A stretch of 64,000 nucleotides of DNA from the NCBI GenBank assembly GCA_008508345.1, contig QNGE01002990.1:32924-96923 (forward strand), written 5' to 3'. Of the stretch, positions 38,191 to 54,200 are shown piece after piece. The stretch is from Paragonimus westermani. Taxonomy: Eukaryota > Platyhelminthes > Trematoda > Plagiorchiida > Troglotrematidae. The notes beneath the pieces were generated by a model. It was not told where the DNA came from, searched no databases, and saw nothing but the letters and a program-made list of their open reading frames with translations. Both the position numbers and the translations under genes were made by a program. Numbering within the stretch: the first letter of the stretch is position 1; every line of letters starts with the position of its first letter.

Positions 38191-40206
38191 AGTAATTAGT
38201 ATTATGCTGTACTGACATTAACCTAAACCGGCAGCAAATGGATTAATGTGGTCTGCTTTCCACTCATCGTATTGGCATCCTGACTCTAACCACTGGATTA
38301 ATGTTAACCTCTGCTGCAGATCAAGATAAGCGTATTCTCTACTGTAAAGAAAGGTTTTTATCCCAGTGCAACATAACAATTTAAGCGGAACACAGAAAAC
38401 ATCTTGGACAATTTAATTTGCATATTTTTTGAGCAGGATGCTCATCCGTCTACTTCATGGTGATCACTAGTGTCTGGTAAGCCCAATTTCAACGTGTGAG
38501 TTTTTCTAGTTTGAAGTGCTAAACAAAACTGCTTGATTTGGAGGCTGCTTGTAAGGTATCTGGCATGTGGAAGCTTCTTTCAATTCAGTTCACTGTACTG
38601 ATGATCTTTTTACTACGGAAAGCTTACAAGTTTTGGATGTACTTTTCCTATTCGTTGACCGAAAAGTGCATCTGGTTTAAGTGTCAGTCTGCTCCGACGA
38701 CCATGTTACACATTGGCCTAACGACATGTCGGCACACGTCTAGACGGAAGCAGCTGGAAGATTCTTACAGTGTTCCATGTCTAAACTGACACCAGACCGC
38801 TGGTTGGTCCGTGAAATGCAATACTCGCATGATTGGTGAACAATCCCCCACTTACGTCTGCTTGGGCAATGACTAACAACATCAGTTGAATCAGCCCGTA
38901 AACATTTGAATGAACGCATATCAGTGAAAATCGGCGCCATTGACCACTTTCATAAGGTGACTGCTGATGCATACTCAAACAGTTACTCACAAAAATGGTC
39001 GTGTGTTTGTTCATGTACACCAGATAAAGTTGAGCAACGTTTATGTGTGTTAACAACTCTTTCATTCAGATAAATGTTTCACTATTCAGCTTCCAAAAGA
39101 AACACATAACTCAAGTTTTATTCTCGTCAAGTCTCATGAGTAGACTGCAAAAGAGGGCTTTAGTGTTACGCATCCATATTCAGCAGAACATTACAAAGGA
39201 ATTGTAGTTCAAGTTTTTTGAGTAAACCTTTTGTAGAAGTGGATGGAAAGAAAGACGAACTATAAGGCATCCTGAGTATCACGGAAACATCAACTTCAAA
39301 TGAGTGGCCACAATAGACAGAAAGAAAGAAAGTGAGTCGGAAACAGATCTGACAGTCTTTTAACAGCCTTACTTAGTTCAGTCTGAGGAGGCGGATTGAG
39401 ACTAGACGGTAACACATGAACGCGTGGTACAAGTGTAAGTGCCAGCGTACTGGAAATCGAAAACTACAGTTCCCAGTTGAAGACAAACAGTTGAGTATTT
39501 TCTATTCAGGTGATAACCACAGCCTTTCGTTTGCAGTTTTCAGCTGCCTTGGGTTGAATTTTAACAATTAACCATAGTGTTAGAACATAGGAGAAACGCA
39601 AACATGCTGAAACGGTTTATTGAATACTTTAATCGGCGATCATGATAGATGTTTGAAATTAGTTTCGGATAGTGAAGAAAAACACTCCAAAAACAGGGCA
39701 GAATGCTTAATCACCCATCGGCAACATTTCCCTACAACGGAACTGATAACAGCAGGGTAGATGAAGAAATTTTACCTACGCATACATAATTGAGAGGCAT
39801 TGCCAAATTAGTTCAGTAAATTCAGTTCCTTCATCCAAAATGGGGATTCGGGATCCATTGGTCTGCAATTAAGCCAAGTATAACCATAATGCCCACCTTT
39901 CTGTTGACCTAATCGGGCAAACTGAACACCATCCACTTAGGATCGGTGTTTGGATGTTTATTCGGTCATCTACTGTTAGGCTTGTGAAGCAATAGATGAC
40001 GAGGTCAGCTGACAACCACAGGGATCAGACTAAGAGTTTTGGTTCAGGCCAAGGGATACACCGCAGGCAAGTTTTAACAAAATGATACTAGGGTCTGATA
40101 TGTGCTCTCGAAGTAAGCGAGCAAGGAAGTTAATTTGAACGTGAAAACTGTAAACAATTATGGTTGCTGCTCAACGTGTAACTAATAATCCACGAACCGT
40201 AATAGG
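38191..40206. other. Intergenic stretch, no recognised gene
   Basis: Short frames only; no domain, repeat boundary or RNA gene recognised. Confidence 0.4.
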
Positions 40207-40211
40207 TATAC

Positions 40212-40255
<44 letters not shown>

Positions 40256-40322
40256 NNNNNNNNNNNNNNNNNNNNNNNNNNNNNNNNNNNNNNNNNNNNN
40301 NNNTATATATATATATATATAT
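40207..40322. repeat. (AT)n microsatellite containing a 48-N assembly gap
   Basis: TA/AT repeats run from about 40207 to 40255 and from 40304 to 40322, with N at 40256-40303. The gap is inside the microsatellite, so its true length is unknown. Confidence 0.95.
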
Positions 40323-42451
40323 GCGAACCGAATTCTCAACCAAGATAGGATATACTGATCATTTTGGCTCACTTCACAGTTTGGGATTTAAGCATAACTC
40401 TCCTACCTGATTATCAGTCTAATCGCTCGTGATCCGTCATCGAGTTACGTTTCACTGTAGGCGAATCGGTGAGGTACACTACTGATCGTTGAGACAACGA
40501 CAGTGAAGATCTACACCTTGAATTCTGTCAAGCAGGTTCACACTAATTCGCATACTGTAGTCAACCATGTCTTTAGTGCAATATTTGGTTCAGCCTAAAC
40601 CATTTCCCATCTGGTAGGGTAATGAATGTCAACGTCTGCATGCACCCTTCTAACAGTAGTTAAACGGTTCACTGTTCAGTGACATCGGTGTTGAAGCCCC
40701 AATATGACAATGACAACTTTGGCGTGAACTGGAATCTAACTTGAACTATGGCTATTGTCCTGAATGTTTTGAAAGGTTGATGGATAGCCGATGTTTATGT
40801 GCACTGTAGAAAAACAGGTTAGCTCAAATCTTTTGTTTCAACAAAAGACCTCTCAACCTCCCATACATTGCGAACATCTGGTGTCGGTGCTTTTGAGCTA
40901 AAAAAGGGTTTGGTTGCCAACACCCGGTCATTTGTAAGATCGAATCTGTCCATGAAATACACGTTCTTAATGTAGCCTGTGTAGATGTACCCCGCTGCGA
41001 AATGTTCACAAGAAAGAAGTCCACATCTAAGGATCCCATAGGGACAGAAGGCGGAGCAAAGACAACGACAAGTAGCAGGTCACGAAACTCAGCAGGAGTT
41101 CGACAAGGTTGCTTATAGGACAAAAGAAAAACACATGCATGCACAGCATTTTAAATCAAACATAAAACAGACGAATTAAGTGATTTCAAAATTAAGTAAG
41201 CTGAAAGAAATCACGTATACTGAACAGTTTTGCATATCTGTTACTCACACTGGGTATACAACTATGTCCGTCGACCTGCCTGGCGTACTCGTTTTTGCGC
41301 TTACTTGCTGACATTGCTAAAAACAGTCTTACCTGAACACATCCGAACGCTTGCAGTTTTGCTCCTCACCAGATTCAATTCCTTGACGCAACCTGAAACC
41401 CTGAGATAATTAGACCGCATGATGAAAAACCAAATAAAAGAGTGCAAAGTTTGACTTTTCACTATATTCAACTTATCCTCATCTTGGACAATGATATCAA
41501 CCAGTTGAACAAATCAGACTAGATGTACAAGGAATGCTAAAGATTCTGTCTCGTCTGATTGATTTAAGATTCAGAGACTGTACTAGTAAACTATAGCAAA
41601 TTGTTCACTCTGTAGGTTGGTTTGTTCACGATGAAATGTGTTTCCCATACTTGGCAAATAAACTTAATGTTTGCAGGACTTGTGGTTATCTAATCAGATC
41701 AAGCTGTTCATTAAACTTGATGCTTACATAAAAACTTACTCCACATAGATCGCCTTTGAATTGTTTGACCTTACTAGCCAGAAAAGAGTGTGCAGAATTT
41801 TCTTCCGAATTCACAGTCAACGTCATTTCCAGTGGGTACATTGAGCATAACATTGTCACCATCGGGTTCCTTAAAAAGACCTCTATCTTTTATAACAATA
41901 ATGTTCAAAATCCCACAGCTTGTCCTCTTTCCGTTATCGTAATAGGTTGATGGCTTTGCACTGTAGGATTTGGTGAATAGCGTTACATAATATACGGAGC
42001 TGTAGAGAGGGTTGAAAATGTTACAAATCTAGGTTGAATGAAACTGACTACCTTTCAGCACTATTAAATGTAAAGTACTGCACCGTCTGCATGTGGACTA
42101 CACTGTGTACCAATTTCAGAACAACTAATCGGACCAATCACTCGTCAACGGGAGATTTTAGCCCATTTCCGAACTGTGTGCGTATGAACAAGAAAGCCAA
42201 TTCAGTGTGGGTCGGTGTCTTTTAAGACTAAGTTCACCCCTCTCGTGTACCATTATTTTAAGCCTAAATTTAAGCTTGTCAAGAGGAGGATATTAATTTG
42301 ATCAGTAAACCACAACAAACATCCACAAAACTGGTTGACACTTTGCTCATTATCTCGTCTACATATACTCACAGCGTCTTGTCGGCAGATCGTAGTAGAA
42401 TTACTGTTATCATGTGGGATATTCTGTGAACTAAGTCATCCGTAATAACGC

Positions 42452-42467
42452 ATATATATATATATAT
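42452..42467. repeat. Short (AT)n microsatellite
   Basis: Eight AT/TA dinucleotide units in intergenic DNA. Confidence 0.85.
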
Positions 42468-45400
42468 GTATAATTTCTGCTTAGTCCAAATGGCCTACAA
42501 TAGTAAACGGTCGTCTTCACTGCAAAAAACCATCACAGTCTACCTTATCAGTCTTAACAACCGCACGTATAATGTCCAAATTCGAAACACCCAAAAAAGT
42601 TTCAGTCTGCATTATCGTTGCAGTCATAGAGAATAAATATATCCTCGACTTCCAACTTTCTGTTAGGTCGCCGTTGTTTCTACATACGGAAATGCAATTT
42701 CGGCACGCTTGTTAGACATTAGATGGATTTCACTTGTGCTCATTTTTCCCGACTATTTCTTATTTGCAGTGGTTGCTGCTGGTGGTACAGATTCGAAAAC
42801 ATTCACAAATTCTTTTATCTGTAAACTGTCTCGGGAAGACTCAGATATAAACATGCTTCTTTTCTTCCAGCAGTTCGTAAATTTCTTACGAATTATGAAT
42901 TTTATGAGCTCGTTTTTTTTCAATTTGTTCAACAAATGATGTTTTCAGGTCAAAGGCTTACTTTCAAAAGTGAAAACACAAGCCATATTCCTCGTTACGA
43001 CGACTGACCTTTAACGGCTGATCGGATAAAGAAATGCTGCGTTTAACGCCAGTATTCATGACAGTTGTTTCGTAATCGCCTCAATCAACAGGTCCTTTGT
43101 TATCTCCAAGTATTGCAATGTTGTTTTTCACCCCCGTCAAGTCCTGTACAAGGAAAGCATGTTAACCTGAACTCAGTTTGTTTAATGCAACCATATCCCT
43201 TGTAGTCGTTTGTTATTCCCCTGTATTCAGTGTGATTACAAGGTTGCCGTTTTTGTTCTCGTGGTATTATTTTGCCGACAAACAAACCGCGCACCCTTTA
43301 AAAAATTTAACTGCACTGTCCATCATTTACCCAATCCCTAGGTGATCGAACTGCTTGACTCCGTAACACTTACAGATTTTAGCTCCTGAGTGATGTATTA
43401 ATAACAACGTAAACAATACACCAACCCTTTCCATATTGTTTATCTTCGGAATGTTGCCTATTTCGAAACTTTAGTACACGTAGTGACTATAATAAATTGC
43501 CAGAGTTGCATTTGCTGAAGTGTCGTCAACGTAATATGCTCATTCAGTTAACTGCTGACAATTTTTTAACTCTCATTACGGGTGCCTGCTTTCAGTGTGC
43601 ATTCATTCTCCCCACGATGTTCGATTGTTCACTCAGGTAAGTTTTCTATTAAGGAAAATTGACTTCCTCCAGTTATCCGTTAAAAGTGTAGAGACAAAAC
43701 TATCAGACCATGTACCACAAGCCTCTGCGTACTTTGATTTTAAGAACTATCAAGTAAATTTATTTATTCTCCCTCACTATGTCTTTAGTTTGCTGAGCAG
43801 ACAGATCGTATCTATGGCTAAGTACTGGCAACTACTAAGTGGGTTAGGATAATGAATATTGTGGTTTCTTGATGTTGGCTGTTAATCGTACATTTTGAGA
43901 ACGATTTTATCCTAGGCGCACAAACTTGAAAGTATGAGTCATCCTTTGCCACGTCTACGGTTATCACTTACAAGGCGATATTGTGTGCTCGTGGTCGGAC
44001 TGTTCCCAGAAGTGGATGGAGCACGTGTTGCTCAGACCTGCCAAACGAGTGGACCACTTCAAATGAACCCTTGACCTTTGCTGGCTAGCAAAATTGCGTC
44101 ATTCACGAAGCTCATTTCTAACGGGCCAGTGACTGAGAAAGTGAAGCATCAACGGTCCGCTGAGTGTCGAGGTAGATAGCTTGATACTGGTGGATAGCGG
44201 CCGGAAGAATTCAGACAGGAAAGGTCACTCAAAAATGAAAGTGACCAGGGCTGCGAGCAATTATCGTGACAAAAGGTTCGACAATTCATAACCACAATCA
44301 AAAATTACTTTTTTTTCCAGTTTCGCATTAAACGTCTCTAAAGAAACGGGTTCGGTTGACGCATAAAAGTTTGAGTCAGCAGTCAACAAAGGTTGCCTGA
44401 GTCCTAACAACCACAAAACGAGATTATTGGCACTTTAACATACGGAGTATGTTTAGATAAATACACCGCTGTTGGGTCTATGGAATTCCATAACCTGATG
44501 TCGTATAAAAGCTGACCTTGAAGACGGCTTCTGAAGTATCAAAAATATACACAATTCACCTATGAACGTTATATTCAGTCACAGGTCAATAAATGTCTTA
44601 GAGGTTAGAGCTTACGGTCCACCACTGAGGATGTACTGCTAATGTGTAACATGTGGATAAGTTATAATTTATAGTAATAAAAAATCTGCCAAACTTATCG
44701 AAACCAGTCGTCTACTACTCACTTGATTCTAGATGCATTCTACTAGAACATACACAGAACTTAATCCAGCATTGATGTTTAGCCACTTCCTTTAACGTGT
44801 AACTAATGAACCGGTCGTCGTTCAGTCAAAAACTGACTTTTTTACTTTCGCGGACGTAACAGTTTTGAAACTTTGGTGTTCACTTAGAAGGTACGCCTGT
44901 TGTTAATTCCATTGATCTACACAGAAGTTAATTCTGTAATTCGTAGAGCGTAATTTGGAAGTTTATACGTTGCACGCCGAAAACTACGCACGTTTGATTG
45001 TCGATTGGGAGTTTAAAGGTAGAGATCAAAATACTTATCCGAATGTCAAAGTTGGGATCCACTGTAAGTGGTGTGTAGTTTTGTGGTAGATCATTCTTGA
45101 CTGTATAAGTAGACGCCCCAGCTAGAACCCCCGCAAAAAATTTAGACAGGAATCGAATCGGCCATAAGGCACACCTTTAGTGATGCATATCTATCGAATT
45201 AGCTTCATTTTCTTACCGGATTATGGATCCACCCAGTGTTTTTCTGGGAAAATACCGATGGCTTAACAATCAGGATAGTTCAGCCGTTGAACAAACACAG
45301 GGGTCGTCTAATATGCACGTCAATTTTCTCCTATCAGTGACTCGACGACAATACAGGTGAAAAGCTGTCAACCGATCTGTAGATGACAAACATCCGAATC

Positions 45401-48200
45401 GATCGAATCACTAGTAGTTGATTAAAAAGCGTTTCTCTAACGTGAGAATATTGTTCGCTGTCTGTTTTCCCGGGGATTTAGCCGACAGGTTAGATGGGTA
45501 TTGTCTATTTGACCTGTGGCATTTGAGTGAAGACTCATGTCTGCTGATGATCTATGCAGTCCAGAAGTTTATTTATTTTCATGGATTTCTCCAAACAGAT
45601 TAAGTTAACTCACGTTATCAAAAACTGACGTTTTGTCACTGGTGATGTTAGTCATTACGATGGTGCTAGTAAACAGGTGGAGATTTCATAAGAAATGTAA
45701 TGATCTTAGTTGTTTCTTCTTAAACAGGACTGTTGATTGAGTGACTGAAAGTACCGAATAGCCACACACGTTTTGCCGGTTCAGATCTCGTAATGTTACC
45801 ATGTTCAAACAGGGATGGAACTGTTCACTGTTGTGCAATAGTTTGTTTGACAATATCCAAAGAGATCAAAAGAATGATGCGTTTTTTTGAGAGTGTGGTT
45901 GTGTTAAACCTAGTATGTCAGAATTTGGCCCAGTGATGACAAAGTAGTTCATGTTCATATTAATTACTAGTGACGGTTAATCAAACGGTACAAGAAATAA
46001 ACATCCGCGAATGGTATCCTTTAACTTTTGTTGACTTGTCAATTATTCTCTCCCTCTCGCCATACCAACAAGATTTTTTTACCAAATACAGCCTGTTCGA
46101 TTCGTCAATCTGACCACAGTATTCTATTAACACCTGGTGTTAGATGTCCGTGGACTACTTTCTTCGGATTAACTGTCTTGAGTATAAGTTTATTCCTAGT
46201 CACAATTACACTTGCATGATATTATCCATCACAAAATCTTCACGGGTTGACCCAGGCAGTCATTTTATTTTGATAGATCTCGGGTGAGCAAGTTCAGGTA
46301 GAACATTTGTATTATCGGCTTGTAAGCCTATTAGTCACCTATAGCATCCACATTTCTGACGTTTGAAAGTTTGCTGAAAATGGTGTTGATAGATAGTATC
46401 GAGTGCTGCCAACTATTGATTTGATAGGTTCTTCTATCCTTCAGATTATAGCCTTACAGGGTTCGCACAAACCCCGACCATTAGTTTCATCCCAGACCAT
46501 CGTGAGTGCTTCTTTAAATAATTTTCTGTTGAAACTAAATCCAACATAGTTCCCTTTCAGATAATATCAGGCTTGTTCGGTATATTTGGACTTTTTGACC
46601 GTATGACAGTAAAGCCAGTTTTTAAGAAAAATTCTGTTCGGAGAGCGGTGAATCGTTATAACTGGGTGCCTAAGATTTTCGTTGTATTGTAGGACAGTTT
46701 GGTTTACGGCCTACGCAATACTTTGCCAGTCATGTCGAAGAACGTCACGCTGGTCATCGTCCCTTCAATAAAGTAACTGAGTTTTACCTCATAGACACAA
46801 AATCTACAGCCGACAATGAGTCCTTCACTCCCAGGCACGAAATTTGGTTCGACTGCACGTGGAGAAATTTCTCATCAGGACATCATCAGACTAACGGGGC
46901 TGTCCGAGGCATTCAGTAAATTAAATTCATACTTACCGCCCCTTAAAACGGGCTTCAGGAAGATCTTGCTCGATTCTCATGTTCATGCGTGAGTTTAAGA
47001 GGCTTTTCTTGATTCATCCTAGAAATGACATGGAACCTTCACTGGCAATGTTCTGATATATCTATATTGTGAGTTCACCGTCGTTTCGCTTCTACTGGGG
47101 CAGATTTCTTTGTGCATCACAGGAAAGCGTAGGTGATATCGCATGCTGAACTGCGCCCATTGTATTACACGGAACACACCATCCATAGACCATCCCTACC
47201 AGGTTTAGCAAGATGTCGACCAGATTCCCCTATGAAGGACATACTTCTCTTAAAGTACTGATGAACTGTCATACAGTCTGATGTTAAGTTACGCGAATTC
47301 ACTAACCCACTGGTTCATTTGACCAAGTGTCCAACAATATTAATTCTACGTCCGACGGGCATTTTCCTCAGTTTTATAATACTGTTTACCAGGAACAGTG
47401 CGGTTATGCATTTGAGGGGTCTCAAATGACCTATACTCATGTTGAATGCTACATCACTGGAAGTGTGGATGGAATTCAAACTTGGATGTTTGTTATTCAC
47501 TGTGGTCAGACCGGACGAAAATTCATCATGATTTGCCAGGTTAGGTAAGATAACATGAAATATCACCAGAGTTTTCAGTCTCCCAAAAGTCCACCCTTTT
47601 TTCCCAAAAACAGCTATTCTGTTTACTGGGTCACACTCTATCATCTACTATAAACACGACTTCTTTCATCATCGCCCTACCAAATCTCCGTCTTGAGTCC
47701 AGTACAACCGCAACGATGCACGACGTACTGCTCTGCATCCATTTGAAGAATGACTTTTAACCAATACCGTAATTTTAGTATCGAGTAACCACCCGTTTTG
47801 AATCTAGTGACAAATCACTGATGCTTGATTCATCCATCCTTTAGGCGGGGATCGGTGAATACGAGTCCCACATCAAGAGCGTGTCTACTACGACGAGCAC
47901 GACAAAGCTTTTGTGCTTCATTGATCTGTTGGACATTCGTCGATCACGTTACAACAGCAGGTACGAATGAGACTGTTCGTTCTAGCAGCTGAGGATGCTT
48001 AACACGGATCGCTGTTCATCACAGCCACCCCTTCCCCACAGGTCATCCGTAATGCTTAGCTGACAGTCGGACATGTCGTGTGAGACGTGATCTTGGTTGC
48101 ATCCGCAGTCGCTGGTCATGCAACACTCGACTGTGTTCAGCAATGATCAGAACAGCCACTGACACACAGCATCAGTCGCACCTGAATACCGCAAGTTTGC

Positions 48201-48244
48201 GCACACCCACACCCACATCCACACACGCACACACACACACACAA
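48201..48244. repeat. (CA)n-rich microsatellite
   Basis: CACACCCACACC-type units passing into pure CA repeats, interrupted by single substitutions. Confidence 0.9.
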
Positions 48245-51200
48245 CACGTGCTGCTATTCATTCAACCGTGATTTGAGTAAGCTTAAATTGATCAACAGAT
48301 TGCTCATTTCATCAAGGATCGAGCGAGCCTCACATGCAGGCCAAGACAGACTTGGACGTTGGTAGCATACTGTTCAGGCGCTTTAGATTGTAGTTGTGCG
48401 ACAGTACCCGGTTAAACACACCGACGGTGCCAGGAATGTGTCGACTAGAGACTGGTGGCCTAATCGTGAGTGGATATAGAACGAGATGAAAACAAAAACG
48501 CGCGATCTGTAGGGCTGTGCTTATGATACTCAGTGAGTAACACCTCCCTCTTAATCAAGCTGTGGCTTACATGAATTTAGAGCGTCAGATTGTTCTAAAT
48601 CTGGGGACGGGATTATACTTCGTTACCGTGAACACATAGGTGTATGTCGCGAAATTTGTATCAGCGCAGCATCTTGACTAGGTAACGAGAACGACGAGTT
48701 TTTTGATAGGAGTGTTTACACGTATGATATGTGTAAGTTGGTCAAAAACCTACTCGATTTGAAGGAATTTGTCCTCTAGTCAACAGAATCGAGTCGAATT
48801 GATGGGCTTTGTGCCTAACAGTCTGTCACTTAGATTGGTTGTTCGCTTGGCACTAGACTCTGTCTGTTTCCTGAGTAAATGTTCACACTTCACGACATTA
48901 CGCTTCATACATATCGACAGGTAACGCTTTTACTTTCTGCATACCCACATTTCCAGTGAATAATGAATGATTAACCCAGCAAGCTTGGGTCACACAGTGG
49001 TAACTGATATCAAGGAAGTACTGGGGGAATTTTCAGCATAATAAATCATGTAATTAGAAACAATGAAATTGCCAAGTGGTTTATCGAAAATTCCCCCGCA
49101 TGATAATAAACACTTTAACAACGTTAACATTACTTTGACATTACATTCAACTGGAGATGATATATGCATAAACAAATAGATGGATTAAGTTAGATGGAAT
49201 AGGGAGGTAATTTAGACACAGGACACAGAGTGATATATATCACAGTTCGGTGTAACCATCATAAACTAAAAGTAACCACGTGCTATTTCTGTCAGAAACA
49301 ACTCTAGTGTACACAACTGACGAAAACTGTTGTACGAGGATGACTTGCTGGTAATCTGATAAGTGAACAGTTTATAGAAGTGATTCTTATTTTTGTGGCC
49401 TGTGGTGAAAATGTAGGGCAGATTACTAGGGAGTTTATTACGAAGCCTGTGGGTATGTGACCAGTTATCTCTAAGTCATTTCCAAAGCTGGTGAACAAGC
49501 CTCTTGCAACGGACAGTGTTCATGACTTGAAAAGATGTGATCGACCACGGAAATCAACAGATGATTGTCCTGTCAGTGATATCCTGCTACGTGTGAGAAT
49601 GCAGACCACAAAAGATCGCCCAGTCGTCATGTTCAAGATTGCAACACTTAGAATTCTGCCGTTCACTTGACACTCAAACGATCCAAGTATACTGGGAGGT
49701 CGGAGTACAGAAGCTTCGGTTATCGGATGCAGACAAACGTGTCACTTTGCACGTAGTACTCAGCAGAAAGATATATATGTTCAACAGTAGTTGGTGACGA
49801 AGCAATGGCCTATTTGAATGGCACGCCAACAACCCCGATCCGTTCGTTTCATTCCGATGTCCAAACAGTTGAAAGTTGGCTAGGCTTGTTAGAACATGGA
49901 TTGTAGAGCCCATCATTTTTGATGAAAAAGTTATGGGTAAAACCCTTATTCGTATGGTGACTTAGCAACCAGCGAATTCCCCTCTCCAGATGTTGCGGTG
50001 GAATGTTGCGCCAACTGCAACTGGATTACCAGATCACACTGGGAACAGCAACCAATGCGTCATTTGAAGGAAACCACTACCGATAACGGAACCGATAATA
50101 GGAATTTTGTATTTTATGGATGAACCAGACAGAAGTGACCACATGTTCTTGATATACGCCTGTCTACGATACTAGGTGAGACTGGTTTTTACTTAGTGTC
50201 TGAAAATTATTCGATTCCCGTGCCTAACGGCGTTCTGTGCATTACATCAGGTTAACGCACACCTGCGGATAATGACACAATGCGTTGTATGTTACGGTCT
50301 CCAGTCCACAGTCCAAAGATGTGCTGACACCGGATGCTACTCTGTGCCGCGTGACGGTATTCGAGGCCTCCTTGCTGAACACAACACTTTAAAGTCCCGT
50401 TGACCGTGAGCCTCGGAAGCACGGACAACTGCACGCTGTCAAGATATTGCGCACACTATCGAACCCACCTTAACCTTCGTCAGAAGGAAAGATTATTTAT
50501 CGCTTCCAGTCGCGAACTGCTTTCATTGGTCAATCGACAGAAGAATGTAAAACATGCTAATCGCAACCAAATTGGTGAGAATGGCATCCCAAAGACACAG
50601 AAGTATCAAACATAATCAACGGAGAAGTTTGACGACCACGGGAAGTTCCCGCTACTGATTGCAGGCTCTTTCGGCCACTACCGTATCTACCTCATTTTGT
50701 AATTAGGTTAACAGATCACGTTTGTTGACTCTCTCTACTTATCAACCAGGTTCACCCAATCAGTCCTCAATCGAAATTGCCATCTCGATGAAACCGAGCG
50801 CTCAGACCACCGAAAACGGATAACTGAGCGATGCCGCATAACAGATACACTAACATATAATGGGATGGTAATTAGAGTACTCTCGGTAAGATTATCGTCT
50901 AGTTTGGGGCTGCGCTGGTTGCTTTCAGCACTCTATGGGTAAAAATTTCCAACGCTTCGCAGAACATAAATGCTGTTAAGATGTGTTAAACAGGTGCAAA
51001 AACGTAAGTTCAGTAGTTCAACAAAAACAAAAATATCCGTTGACTCAAACGGACACTAGTAAGCCCTGTCGTTGTTTGAAAGTAACACCTGTTGTTCCAG
51101 TGTAACTTGCGAAAGAGAAACGTCGGTTGCACCGCAAACCATTGGAATTACCATGATAGTTGCTGCTTTTCCGCAACGGTAACTATCCAGCACAGGTTTA

Positions 51201-54200
51201 TTGCCGAAATGGAACACAACGTTCACAGGGAGACGCTGGGACGACAATTCCGGTAACCTGGACAGATTCGGCTAGCAGCTTGTCTCAGATTGTTCACAAT
51301 GTGCCAGTGAACATGGGACCCAGTACAACGAATGCACTCCGGTAATTTCATTGACGTTGCGAAATAGCTTACTTAAAGAACTATAGGCTGATGAGCGCGT
51401 AGTGTAGCTTTGATTCAATTCAGAAAGCTGACTCCGTTTAGACCAGGAAGAAACCCGGTTTAGAGCGCCAGTTTGTTAGTGGACAGGAAGACACATCAAC
51501 GTTCATCCCTCACACCTTCGAGGGACTGGTAACCAGGCTGTCTGTGAAAATGGTCAGACGTACTCATTGTCTTGACATGGGCATCTTCATGTTGCTGGGC
51601 CGGAAACCTCCTTTTGGCAAGATATCTAACCAACTTGGCAACTAGTTAACATTTTGGTCAATTATGAACCTTCGATTCACCTTGAATGATGTCACTGACT
51701 CTAGCTAGGTCAGGCCTCAGTGAGAAACCACGACCACCACCTTGGTCTTGTTAATACTTTGACCTACACCGGCTTCCAAGATTACGTAACTGGGATGAAT
51801 ATCACTCGAACACCAATTGCGTTGATGCAACCTGGACGTCGGTCGTCGTGACAACCAGAATCATATTTGGCCACCTCACCAAACTATAGGGGGATGATTG
51901 TTCGTGTAGTTTCAATCATTATCCTGTGCAGGAAATAAACCCGACGTAGTGTGATGTAATGTGGATCCCTCTAACTTGTCCAACAATTAAGTGCATAGCA
52001 AGTTTTGCCTTCCTTCATCTAGGCTATTTATTTTGGGAACAAAAAATCAACGATTCGTGGGTATTATCGGTCACATTTTTATAGGAGATGGACTGCGTAA
52101 ACAGTAACTCTCGTTTGTTCAGCTGACGCTGGACAGAGGCATCACTATAACTGAACGCTGAGCTATAACCATCTGTGATTAGCACTCAGGTTTCCCACTT
52201 GTTCCAAGACTAAAGGCCTCTTTTCATAGTCACTGACACCGCGACCTGAAGTTCTCAATTAGATTGACCTCAGCGGACTTCAGCGCATCTGCCGAATGAA
52301 GTTCTCTTTGATTGCTCATACGCTGTTAGAATTTTGTCGTAGTTAACACACAGCACTTGCATCTGACCGCAGCTCGGTTTCAAGCGACATTACACAGGAG
52401 ATTTTAGTTGAACTTTGCAGGTTAGTGCAGCTACACTTTGTAACAACCCCTTATAAATGCCGTACTCACGGCATACTGATCAAAAAAGCACGCAATTAAG
52501 GGTCCTTAGACAGAACGTTCATGAGAAACATGAGTCCACCACCAGCAGCAGCAACCATGGAGTGCATAATCTTTCGTAGCTGAGGTGTTAGTCATATGTA
52601 GCTTAACAACAATACCCGAATAAGAATATACCAACGGTCTGGGAGTGCACAAAATCGTTCTACAGTTTTCTACTGTATTGGACACTGTTGAGTTCCCGTT
52701 TGTTTTCAGATTATTCAGGGGTTTAACACAGAGTTGTCAAAGGCAAAAAGACCAAAGGGGCTGTTCTTCAGACGAGGCAACCACATAAAACCTCAGGAAA
52801 TTTTTGACATCGACGAAGATTTACCTGGCAATGATGGCTTGTCAGATGATTGACGGGCTGTTGTCAGTAGCTATTACAGTTTGGCAGCTAATTCAGAGGG
52901 CTAGGAAGAGCATAAAAAATATTAGCTTGCTATCACGTAAATCACCTACGCTTTCTGCAAGTGTGTTCGTAAATGCAGCCAAAAACAGGTACACCAAAGC
53001 ACAATGATCGCATGGAGGAGCATACTACGAAGATTACTGTGCGAAAAGAAACCACACTTAATCCACTTTTCACCTTGCAAATTCATAGGCTTTTGCACAC
53101 GCAGAAAGAATCAAAGTACTCATAGGTTTTTGTTTTGTTTCTGTTGTTAAAAACATGCGACTTGTTTGGTGGGTTATGGAGATGGAAAAAGAAGAGGAAA
53201 CGGTTGCAAGGAAGAACAACTGAGTCAAAATGGAGATGCTGGCAAACAGCATGTCAACAAACTCGGGCAATGTGTTGACACAAATTGTAAGCATACAAAT
53301 GGATTACTGATTAGTAATCAGTGTTTTAATTAATATCAACGTGAACATCACACAACGGACCGACTGGACATAACAGGTGGTCACTTTGTCTCTTATCGAA
53401 ACGCTCGAGCACTCTAGTAATTAATCAAAAGTGAAAGTGAGTAAGCATCTAGTTGTGATAATTTTGTTGTCCGTAATTTCAGATAGCCTGGTGAACGCAT
53501 AGTCACAGCACCAATCTTGGATGTGACAAGGATATGTACTGCTGACGAGCATTGGCAAGAGAAAAACTGAAGCACAAAGTTTCTTTTGAAAGGTGACTAC
53601 CAAGAGGTTTTATGAGAATGCAAAATCTGTGATCAAATAGGAGTGATGTTTGAGCTGAAAATGTGAATAGACAAAAAGTCGAAAAAAAATTCACACAAGC
53701 AGCTACACAATCAGAAGACAGACAAAAGCATCTGATAACCTTTGAAAATGTTTTGTGGTCTTGACCACGAAGGTCGTAGCATTGGCTAACTCTCACATAT
53801 TCGACGACCGAACAGAGTTCTCAACCTCTTGGTCCAGTCACTTGTAACCGTAGATTTGGACAACGGATAACCAAGACAGCAGGACATGGATTAAAAGTTG
53901 GGACTACAAAATATTTTGTCCACTCTAAGCTCAGGTAGCCAGACATATAGTGGACAATAAAATCTGCATTTGTTAGAAATACATATGTTACATATGATAG
54001 ATTGCACTCTTGCGTGCTGTTTGCGGTTGTAACTTGGACGAGACTTCTGTTCGTTTTGGATTTTTGAAACGACCATTTCCCGTTGCAAATCTGAGTACAG
54101 CAGAAAAATGACTGACAGGAAAAGATTTACGTTCCAACAGATTTCACTACTGGCGTTTACTGTGGATAGGTTAAAATGTGCGAAACTCCAAACGGCAGAA

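Noticed and set aside
40824..41144. Minus-strand frame of 106 codons; on the plus strand a GVRQGC-like peptide (about 41077-41112) recalling non-LTR reverse transcriptases
   Set aside because: Only six residues match, a stop follows two codons later and no other RT motif is nearby on either strand.
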